Origin: Chionis minor
Lineage: Eukaryota > Chordata > Aves > Charadriiformes > Chionididae
DNA: 64,000 nucleotides
Direction: 5' to 3'
Assembly: GCA_013398295.1 (NCBI GenBank)
Contig: VZSF01001081.1
Coordinates: forward strand, 200,992 to 264,991
This document shows, one piece after another, positions 52,401 to 62,183 of the stretch. A program made the position numbers and the translations under genes. Every line of letters starts with the position of its first letter. The first letter of the stretch is position 1. The notes beneath the pieces are model-generated. The model ran no database searches, was not told the origin of the DNA, and worked only from the letters and a program-made list of their open reading frames with translations.

Positions 52401-54980
52401 CAATGGAGAAACGGTGGATAAAAGAATATAGGGACTTGAGAAAGAGGGGACCCGGAACAACTATCTCACGCAATTCTTAATTTCATTTCTGAAAAAGAAA
52501 AGAAGAGAAAAATCTTTGAAGAGTGACTTTTCATTGCTGCATAAAAATGGACGAGATTGGATATATTATTCTTCTTATCATACCAAACAGTAAGGAACAA
52601 AAGTATAGATGCTTTCTTTTCAACAGTTAGGCATATACAGTACAAGCAATGAACCTGTAAAGCGGGGAGATTCAAGAACTAAATTTAGACATGTAAAGGC
52701 ATGCAATTTGTTGGGAACTTGTTGCCTCAAATCTTCTTGAACTTGACCCTTCTTTTAGAAGAAGATCCACAGGGACACTGTAGACTAATGTGTTGGGTTT
52801 TTTGGGGTTTTATTTGTTTGTTTTTAAGATAGAATCACTCCTATTTTGGATATAAAACTACCAGTAATACTGGAGGCAGCTCTTCATCATTTTCATATGT
52901 AGCACTTCTACTTCTTCCTCTGAAATATGTAGTCTTCTGTCATCAGAGATGGATTATTAAATGGGATCTGATATTGCATGGCGGTTTATCTTTCTCTGAC
53001 TTCATTTTTGTTGCTGGATCATTACCATTTCAGAGTTGATCTGGCAGTAATATTATTTCAGTACAAGTATTCTGTTAACAATACTGTTAATAAGTAGTTA
53101 AAAGCACAATTCAGAGATTCAAACGTCCTTCATTAGTAGGGAAACTATCCATTTAAACATGAAAGCCATTTGATAGAAATAAGAGGGTTTTTTGCTTGTC
53201 AAGTGCATGTGTAATTGCTATGTAAGGGGAGAGTCTGCAATATAATGAAAGGTACTGGGTTTGGCTTTTAGAGGACAGAATACATTTTTATGAATTCTCC
53301 TCCCTTCTTCCCTTCAAAATTACAGTGTCAAAAATAACTTTAAAATATTGGCAGGTGTAACTCAATGAACAGCTCAGCCTATTATTAACGACACTGGCAC
53401 AAATGTTTTAAATGTGATGATGTCCCACTCTTGGAGAAAAGTTCTGACCAAACATTGAGGACTATAATTGCAATAAAAAGCAACAAAGAAAAAGTTTACT
53501 TTCTGCAGTATACCTTGGAGGTTGTCCCTGTGATTAAGACTCCCTCTCCGATGCTCTCTTCACTATGTTCCTAAAGTGCCAAGGACTATTAAACAAGTTC
53601 TTCAGTAAAAACAGATCAATACACAAAAAATGGGTATCAGTCTTTCCTTGTCAATATTATCACAATCTATCAAACATGCTATTTTGCTGTTACATATTCC
53701 CTGTGTCTGTTGTGTGGTCAGTGAAGTAGAGCAAAATATAATTTGTGGATGCAGTGAAGAATGATTTTGCTTGCAGTTAGTAACTCTCTAAACTAACCTC
53801 TAATGACAACCAGAGGAGTCCTTGCCAAATGGATTTACTTTCTTCTACCATATTTAATTGAATTACTTTCCTAACACAGGTGGCTGCCTGTTTTATTCAT
53901 TTTTTTGCCATGTTGAGCCAGTCACGTGTCACCGATCTTCCATCATTTCTGCCCTCTCAGCATCAATCTCCCTTTGTATTCCCCAGGAGAGATGGATCAA
54001 GTGATTGACTCGAGTCCTGTCCTGTCCCTCTCTCCTGCCCCCCACTCAAGCCCTACACACCTGGGATTTCTTCTTGGCTAGCTTATAAATTTTGAAAGCT
54101 TGCCTGATAGAGTTTGAATATTGTAAAACAAACTCAGCATGTATTGCCATCTTAACTTATTTTTTGGTGAGGGTGGGGGTGTTTTGTGGCTTGGTTGGGG
54201 TTTTTTTGTCCCCCCCAAGTTAACTAACACCATACAAAAGGGGTTCCGCATAAAAAGGTCCACCTGACAACGCAGGCTTTCTGACGTGTTTTTCCTTTCC
54301 CCTGGAGCAAAAAGTCTGCCATGCTTACGGAAAGAGACCTCTCTAGTCCTCTGTCTCATCAAATGCACAGCACACTGCAGTGTCCCTGGTATCTTTCTCC
54401 AGGTGCTCACCTCAGTTTGCTGAAAACAGAACACCAGAAGAATGCCTGGATATCAGGTTCAATTTACTTCAAGGTTCACACTGCATGTTTTGCATCTTCA
54501 ATCTACACCTGTACAAGATAAAGAGTCAGTATCCAGGCAGCATACTGACAGGCAAATCAGTTCTACAGTTGGATGCTCAAGAACGGGTCCTGGCGTAGCG
54601 TAGCCACATTGTTTTGTTACATTGTTTTTGGCATGAAATAGCAAAAAAACCCCATCCTACATGTTTGCAACATACCCAGATGATACAGGTGCTGAAAATC
54701 TGTGGTTAATGTTAATTGCAATTATAATTTCTTCTAACTAACTAAAGTTAATATAACTTCAAGAGCTGTGAGCGAGCAAAACACTGGCCCATCTCTGCAG
54801 GTGTGTTTCTTGATGCATTCTCCTTTGCCCTGATGCTGTGAAGAGAACACAGCTCTTGTAGGAGTTCTGTTATCACATTAGTGGACCAGATGAGACATTT
54901 AAATGTTGAAAGTCAAGAGGAATTTCCCCCCTGCCTGTGCTCAGCCCTTACATTTAAAAGTAACTATTTTTATGAAACAT
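49447..54980 (+). other. Intron-like interval
   Basis: Non-coding. A 173-codon minus-strand open frame at 50347-50868 has no recognisable motif and is treated as chance. G/T-rich tracts occur near 52793-52830 and 54165-54215. No other feature was seen. Confidence 0.4.
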
Positions 54981-55225
54981 GGCACAAACTGGAATATAGG
55001 AAGTTCCATCTGAATGTGAGGAGGAACGTCTTGACTTGGAGGGTGGCAGAGCACTGGAACAGGCTGCCCAGAGATGTTGTGGAGTCTCTGACTCTGGAGA
55101 CATTCCAAACCTGCCTGGTGCCATCCCGTGCAGCCTGCTACAGGTGGACCTGCTCTGGCAGGGGGGTAGGACTAAATGACCTCCAGAGGTCCCTTCCAAC
55201 CCCTAACATGCTGGGATTCTGTGAT
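54981..55225 (+). mobile_element. CR1 LINE 3' end
   Basis: Sense orientation: 'ggcacaaactggaatatagg', 'aagttccatctgaatgtgag', 'gagcactggaacaggctgcc', 'gttgtggagtctctgactct', 'ctggcaggggggtaggact' and 'ccagaggtcccttccaaccc', ending ctgggattctgtgata. It is about 245 bp and 5' truncated. It matches the wording of the minus copy at 23803, so the two form a distant inverted pair of the same subfamily. Confidence 0.93.
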
Positions 55226-58200
55226 AAGGCCCTTACTGTCAGTTCCTAGTGAAGAACGACTTCGCTACATGACCTGGGTTTGATTGTCTGGAAACTGTTA
55301 CCCTTTACTTGCTTCTTTCTGGGTGGATAGTAGATGTGCTATTTTCTATATATAACTGGAAGAGTGTTAAACAGTAAGATGTTGTCACATCAAGTCTTTG
55401 GGACAGCGGAAGCTGCCTTTTTTTTTTTGTCATGCCCCTCTGACTCTTTTTAAAAAAAGACATTTCCTTTATTATCCTTGAAGTTAGCTCTGAGGTTGTA
55501 AATCCTTCACTGCTGTTAACGCTACTGCTAATTCCGTCTCCCACCACTGCTTCCTGCCCTCAAAGACCACAGTTCATATCTGTCCCTCTGCAAAGCTGAC
55601 TTTTGGCATTATGAGCCTTTCCTGGGGCATAGCATAATAAATACTATACAGCATTGGGAGTGCTCTCTAAGCCAAGCTCGTGTGCAGGCTTTATTTCCAC
55701 TCACCACTGACAGGGAAGCTGCTTGGTTAAAGACCCAGTGTAACTTCTGCATGCATCTTGGATGTGAGTAAAAGTCAAATTTAATAGAAAGAGAAGAAGA
55801 AATCAGGGCAACAAAATAATATATTGAGTACTTTGGAGGTATCCTGTATTTACAAACGTTTGATCACAGCTATAGTTCACAAGGATATAAATAGCTAGCA
55901 TAGATTTTGAGATTCCCAGTTGCTCCTACTCTAGGTTGTTCAAAAATGTTGACAGTTGAGGTTTTTTTTTCACCCTAGCAAACATTAAAAGTACCCAAGG
56001 ATGGGCAGCAGGGCTCCAGTTTACATGCAGAACATGGTACATAGAGGCTTTGCCTTTACTCTGCAATGTTGCACATTTATGGTTGCATTGAAACACTTGT
56101 AGCACCTAGAAAAGGAAACTTTTACTGTTTAATGAAACTGCTAAATAAAAGATGTTCCTTACAGAGTACTTTCAACACCTGTTTTGAAGGAATAACTTTG
56201 TTGACATCACAGTCAGCAATAACTTCTAGTACTGTACTACTACAATAGAAGCCAGAAGTGTTTCCATAGAACCTCCAAAAGTGAAGAAACTAACTGTGCT
56301 TCCAAAGTATGTATAGTTACATACAAGTGAGAATTCAGTGTGATTGTTAACTGTTACAGGTTCTAGAAGCTTTTGAGAAGTGGAAAGGAAATGAGTTCAT
56401 AGAGGAATTAAGCTAATAAACTTGCAAAGTTTTCTCTCATCAGCAAAAAAAGAAATACTACAGTTTAATAGTACAAAGTTGGATCCTTTAATTCATTTGT
56501 TAGTGACATCTTTACTTTCCACTTCCTCTTCTTAAAAAAGTTACTAAGTGGACGGCAACATATTTCTTTTTTCCTGAGGCCAAAGGGAAACCCATGGAGT
56601 ATTTCAGAGTGGTAGCTGAAACCCAAAAGACAACATCAAAACTTAACTACACGTTCTTGAGGCTTCTGGAAAGCAATATTCCCAAATGTAAAGTTTATAA
56701 TTGAAAATAAATGCCCTAGCCCTTACGCTCAAAACAAGCAATTTTAGAAGCGTGGATGTGTGGAATGGAAGGAAGGATACTTGCCTTGTAGAGGGAGTGT
56801 CTATGGTATAGTCATTTTTGCTTGCATAGTGTTCCCCAACTGGGCTGTGAAGCAGTCAGTTCTGGGTCGTGCCGAGCTGAGCAGAGGCTGTAAAAACCCA
56901 CTTGTGAACTTGTGGAAATCTACTGAGAGAATGACCCGCTTCAAGTCCTCTTTTTGTGGTGCTGAGACTACTAGCTCTACCCTTTAATGCCAGCTCAGAT
57001 GAAGTATTATGAGCACTGATTGCGTCAGTTACAAGCAGTAGCGCAGACATATGTGGGGTCTGCAGAAAGCTTAAACCCTGGGTTCACGAAGGAGTGGGAA
57101 TGGCTCTGCGGTTTCCACAGGGTGACAAATTTTCAGAACTTCGGAAAAGTAGGTACCGCACTTGGCAAGTATTAAACAACAGAGTAAACTAGTAGATATA
57201 TCAACTGAAAATGCTTTTCTGTCATTATACGCAAAGTGACGAGTAATAGGGTCATACTAAAGCACTGAGGTTGCTGCCAAGTGTTAGTAAGGTAAGGGCT
57301 GAGATCTCTTGAGGTTGAGCATTAAAAGCCACTTCTGTCTCTGTTCAAAATGAGATACAGCTGCATTTTCTTGACTGCCTCACACGCACCAGGCTAAGAG
57401 AGTAAGTCAAAGACTTCATGGCTTCAGTTGAAGGTTTTGTTTGCTCTCCTGTACTATCATTAACTACAGTACCACAGTTAAGCCTGGTAATCAAAGATCA
57501 GTAAACGTGGGTCCAACTGCCTCTTCCCATACTCTGAGCTGCGTAAAGCTGTTCCAGGCCACAAGTACCGAAGAGCTGTTAAAATATTACTTATTACTGT
57601 AACTAATGTTTAGCTAGAAATATCTTAATCTGCTGAGAATAGGCAGTGGTTTAGGTTTGATGATGTGTAGTGCCTTCTGAAACCATCTCTCTTCTGTGTA
57701 TTGCATTCTCTTTAGAAACCCTTTTCTTCTATTTAATAAAATTCAAATAATTCAGTAGAGTCGGTATTTGGTCAGATAAGGAACACTGTGTTTAACATTC
57801 TGGTGAACACGCCTTGCTCCTTTTTCAGAAATAAACTTGTAAAGTAAGTCTAACAAGCCAACCTATGCAACTAGCAAGTCATTTTTCCCCATGACAGCTA
57901 AAAGTGAGCCTGAGGAATGAGGTGCATCTCCATCTCCTGCTTGTGTTGCTTGTCCTGTCTCTGCAAATGGGTAAAACTTCATCTTCTGGATACAAAGGCC
58001 ACGAATCATTGTGAATAATGGTATGGCTGAGTGGCACTGTCTGTGTAAGGTGTGTGTAGGAGTCCGTGGGGAGACACTGCTACAGGAGAGCTCTGCTTTT
58101 TACGCACCCTGCTTTTGAAGAAGGGTTAAGGCTGAATGAAAGGCAAATTGCTAGTGTTTTGCTCTGGGACATTGATACTTTAAAAACACAAAGGAATGTA

Positions 58201-58520
58201 TTCTTTTTCATTTTTGAGGGCGAAGACAGTGGGGAAGTGTTTGCTTTTGGGCTTTTTTAATTTTATTCCTTACCACTATTTTAAGCACAGCAGGACATGT
58301 TTTCTTTGGTAGAGAGACTGGAAAGAGGGGGGAAAAAAAGTAAAAAGAAAAAAAAAAATAAGCGCGCTTGAATTTTAAAAGACCCGGAAGACATTTCTGG
58401 AGGCTTAACATGCAGCAAAAATGCCATTTGCAGCAAATCTGTCTCCTGACTTCTGTGAAACTGAACTTTCCACCTGAGAGTTTCTTCTTCCTCTAATGTG
58501 TTTTTCTTCCTCTGTAACAG
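55226..58520 (+). other. Intron-like interval
   Basis: Non-coding AT-rich sequence. A weakly splice-flanked 42-bp piece before the donor-like ag|gtaaggg at about 57292 was not accepted because its acceptor is poor. I see nothing else in it. Confidence 0.4.
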
Positions 58521-58637
58521 TGCTACAATATGGCTGCCAGCACCAGGCTGGGTCCCGAGTCCCCTGCTTTTATGGGTCCAGCAATGCATTCCAGGCTCAA
58601 ACAGCCGAGTGCACCTGGCAAACTGTTTCTTGCCCTT
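58521..58637 (+). other. Candidate exon, 117 bp, coding status unclear
   Basis: It is preceded by a strong acceptor (gtttttcttcctctgtaacag) and followed by a good donor (cctt|gtaaga). All three plus frames are open across it, so the open frame does not show which, if any, is used. One frame contains ATG with the peptide MAASTRLGPESPAFMG. Another is phase-compatible with the candidate at 58889. None of the three peptides is recognised. It could be a 5'-UTR or cassette exon, or chance. Confidence 0.25.
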
Positions 58638-58888
58638 GTAAGAAAAATGCCACATCTCTCAGCAGTCACTCAGGTTCACTCACTGGTCACCTCCGTAGCT
58701 GATCTCTTTCCAACCTCTTCACTTCTTCATTCCCTGCTCACTTCATGCTGTGAGCTGACACACCATCAGTCAAATAATTCTCTGCACCATTAAGCACTTG
58801 TCAGTTTTCATCTTTCTTACTCAGTAGCTACAGCAAATGAAAAGCTTAGCTTCTGATTATTCCTATACATAATTCCCTCTTTTTGCAG

Positions 58889-58997
58889 CAAAAGGGTTTC
58901 ATACCTTTCCCTTTTGCCACTGATCATCATGGCTTTATATCCCACATGCACTTATCTCTCCTCTCTTGTGGATGATCATTCTTCTGGATTTGTCCAG
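58889..58997 (+). other. Candidate exon, 109 bp, coding status unclear
   Basis: The acceptor aattccctctttttgcag and the donor ttgtccag|gtgagt are both strong. Only one frame is open (one leading base, ending in phase 0), which would join in frame to the phase-0 exon at 62069. The peptide ends LVDDHSSGFVQ and has a hydrophobic first half; it is not recognised. The intron to 58637 would be only 251 bp. Confidence 0.28.
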
Positions 58998-60513
58998 GTG
59001 AGTTCCTAATTAATAGGGTTGTTTTATCAAAAGTTTCATTTGGGATGCTCTTTTATTGCAGAATGTACCCATGGAAAACAGTGACCATTGAGTTTTCTTA
59101 TTTTCCTAGTCTCACACAAAGGCACTGGGTACTCATGCATTCCCAGCACTAAGGCTGGAATACAGGAGAGGTGGGACCCAACCCTGGTGTCAGATCACGT
59201 AACTCTGATCAGGAGGCACGTTGCCTGGCACCCGATGGCGTGTTTACAGCTTGTCCCCGGCATTTCCCACATCCCTTGACACACTGACCAAATGTGGTCA
59301 TCTTCTGCCCAGGAATGTTTATATCTCTCCCTTCTCTCTTCCTCTTCTTGGCTGGCCTGAAGACATGCCTAAATCACAAGGGCTCCCTCATCATGCTCTC
59401 ACACCAAGGAATGCTTTTGGAGTAGGGGAGGGGGGGACGGCATGACTTATTTTTGAAAGTGGTTTTCCTTTTCAGTATCTGCCTTTTCTGTCTTTGTGCC
59501 AGGCTAAAGGTTTTAAGGACTTCCCAGGGGGAACTTTTAGGAAATGGCTTATTCTATTTGCAGAAATCCTTAGTGTTTATAAAACTTCTATATGCAATCT
59601 TGTTGTCATGTCTCTGTCAATACACTCCCACTGTGTAAACAGATTGTTTTTCTTCCTCTCTCCCTCTCCCTTCCCCCAGGGTTTTGTATTTTACCCCTGT
59701 GTATGTACGTGCACTTTTGTGCTCTTTCCTCATCCTTACTTAATGCCTCCCACTTCATACAGCTACTGAAATAATTGTGGGGTTTTTAACTATTTAAAGA
59801 ACTGTTCTTAGATTAATATGCCAATTGATCAATAAGTAATTAAAGATTAGTATTGGCAACAATTACACTGGTATTGTAAAAAGTAGACTTTCTTTTTGTA
59901 CACGTGGGAATTTTAGACTGTGGATACCTTACACTGGTGATTAAATCTCCCCAGTTTGTAAAGTAGAAGCCTGAGATAAAAATTTTGTATGTTCATACAG
60001 TATGTTCAGTTTTTCAACTGTTTTTGTGATGCAGCATGAAAGCAGAACTTATTTGCTTTGAAGGAATTGGCACACATTATCAAAGATACGAGCTCTTATT
60101 AGATCTAGGAGGAATGGTGATATTTTTGTGTAGGTGTGGAATGTCAGATCTTGGAACTACAGTGTTGGTACTAAGGACGTATTTTAGTTTTCGGTTTTAT
60201 TCTGGTGAGGCATTACTAGCAGAAGCCATGAAGTATTGGTCCTGGAGGCGAGCTTTCACTTCCATGTGAAATCAGGACTTCTAAGGCCAACACCTGAGAT
60301 TTCTGGTAACAGAGGAACCTGAAAGTCTGTACAGTCCCGTGACAGCAGTGCGACTGGGTGACTGTCAGGCTTAGCCTGACCTCAGCTTTGCGTCCTGCCC
60401 GAGAGCAAATCAGCAGCTGAACAGATTGCCATTAGCTGAAGGTAGCTCTTGTGGGAAGAACAAAAAGTACCGATTCGCGTTTGTAGTGGGGAAAAAAAAG
60501 ATGTCTCGAGCTA

Positions 60514-60531
60514 TTCCATTGTGCAATGGAA
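60514..60531. promoter_or_regulatory. Palindromic C/EBP-like site in a CpG-bearing patch
   Basis: ttccattg, tg, caatggaa form an 8-bp inverted repeat whose centre attgtgcaat is a near-canonical C/EBP recognition sequence. Several CpGs cluster at 60430-60540 in otherwise CpG-poor DNA, about 1.5 kb upstream of the exon at 62069. Confidence 0.35.
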
Positions 60532-60857
60532 ACAGAGCGCTGACTTCCAGTTTCTATCCAGTAATGCTTTGACATAAGGTATGCTTCCTCTTTCCTATAA
60601 CTCACCTACTAGAACTGTAACGGAAATTCCCTTTTTCTTACAGCCACAGTAAAACTAGGCCCAATGCATTTTTTTTTTTCATTTTAATGATCATAAAATG
60701 AGATCTGCTTAGGCTGCAACTGCCACCGCAGAAGCAGCAGGCTGCAGCATTTCAGACTCCTGAACAAAGCTGATTATTGCATCCTGTGGATGGACCCGAA
60801 AGTCCTACTGGCTTTTGAATCTTTTCTCCCCTCGCCTCCCTCCCTCCCTCCCCCCCC

Positions 60858-60921
60858 NNNNNNNNNNNNNNNNNNNNNNNNNNNNNNNNNNNNNNNNNNN
60901 NNNNNNNNNNNNNNNNNNNNN
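60858..60921. other. Assembly gap (64 N) between a C-rich and a T-rich tract
   Basis: The left flank is (CCCTC/CTCC)n ending in C7. The right flank is ccgtgttg then T12 and (GGT)n. The missing sequence is probably a GC-rich or homopolymer stretch. Open frames spanning the N run are artefacts. Confidence 0.95.
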
Positions 60922-62068
60922 CCGTGTTGTTTTTTTTTTTTGGTTGTTGTTGGTGGTGGTGGTGTTTCTTTTTCTTTGCTTTTTAACCATGTGTCTTAAG
61001 GTCTCTATTGCCCACCAGCATTTATACCCCACTACGTGTAGGATGAGGGACGCGGATTCTGGGAAAGTCAGTAAATGATCTCTTGGTTTACAGCACTAAT
61101 TTAATGAGCTCTCCTGCACAAAAAGGTCTAGAATATTTTATTTCTTCCAGCTTCTGTTTCTGGGACACAGTAACTCCAGCATGTAGGATACCCAACGGTC
61201 CTTTGAAGACCTGCAACTCTTCTTTGTGGGCAGTTGAAAACAGCATCGGGCAGTGGTACCTTGAGCGGTTCATTCTCCTGTTGCCTGACTCGGAGGGATG
61301 CCCCTCCTGCCCTGTCCTTCCAATAGGTTTGCTGTTGACCCTCTCTCTTTCAACCACAGCATCTGCTTTACAGCTCCCATGTGGCTCGGTCCACGTGCAA
61401 ACTGCATCAAAACCAAACAGAACTTCTTGTAGCCAGAACAAGGAAGAGGAGAGACCTGAATGTCCTCTGCTGGGCTGTTGCTGTGTTGCTCTTGGGCTTG
61501 TGCTGGCATGGGCCCTGTAGAAGGGTACTTTAAGTCATTCTTGTGCAGAATAAAAGGAAAATCTGACCTGGTGTTCACTCAGGGAAGAACATAGGAAGAA
61601 TTATAAAGTAGAATGGGTGGAAAAATTTTACATTAATTGGCAAAGGAATGAACAAATCTAGCTCTATCCCTTTAATGTTTCTAGTCAAACTTCTCTGAAA
61701 ACAAGAATTAGGATATTTATTTAAGAAAAAAAATTATTCAAGACCTTCTGAACGGAAGTTATCATACAATTGGCTCAGTTCCAATTGCAAGACACTTAAT
61801 TATGTGAGTTATTGGACTTCACTATGGCCTAGGGTACTGTATTGTACTGCAGCTGTAGCATCTGGTGTTTTTGCAGCAAATTAGATAGTAAGACTTGCTC
61901 AGGATTGTGATGCTCTTGGACAGACTTCATAGATTTACTCATAAACCATAACTTTACTTTTTTTTTCATTTGTGTCACATCACAGGAGCAAAGCTCAATT
62001 ATTTTTCGAGTTTCCCCTTTTTCAAATTGCATACGTGCTGATGTTTCACGTGCTTAACTGTTTCCTAG

Positions 62069-62183
62069 GAGGAAAACACTTCCAGTAGCGGAACAGCTTC
62101 CCTAAGCAGTGGAGAGATTCCACGGAGCAGGTCAGAGGGGACTTTGATTGACGTGGATGACCGAACACCTTCAGCCAACTACA
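62069..62183 (+). CDS. Coding exon, 38 codons plus one base, Ser-rich acidic linker; gene unidentified
   Basis: The acceptor cttaactgtttcctag, with branch-point-like ctgat and cttaac upstream, precedes the exon. The donor aca|gtatgtc follows it. Of the three plus frames only phase 0 is open; the other two stop within it. The peptide starts EENTSSSGTASLSSGEI, continues PRSRSEGTLIDVDD and ends RTPSANY, with the last base beginning the next codon (phase 0 in, phase 1 out). It is low in hydrophobics, rich in Ser/Thr/Gly, and has a basic PRSRS patch before an acidic LIDVDD patch. That is typical of a disordered regulatory linker in a large cytoplasmic or scaffold protein, and the RSRS region is a plausible phosphorylation site (inference). 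I could not name the gene. The composition contrasts with the AT-rich flanks, making this the best exon in the window. Confidence 0.65.

Noticed and set aside
59118..59180. Strong acceptor at 'tcttattttcctag' with open frame downstream
   Set aside because: No convincing donor; only a weak 'gag|gtggga' follows.
60790..61078. Open frames spanning the 60858-60921 gap
   Set aside because: The frames exist only because N bases are read through.
61083..61520. 145-codon plus open frame with a hydrophobic end
   Set aside because: It overlaps a 117-codon open frame on the other strand in a locally stop-poor stretch. The hydrophobic end alone is weak evidence.
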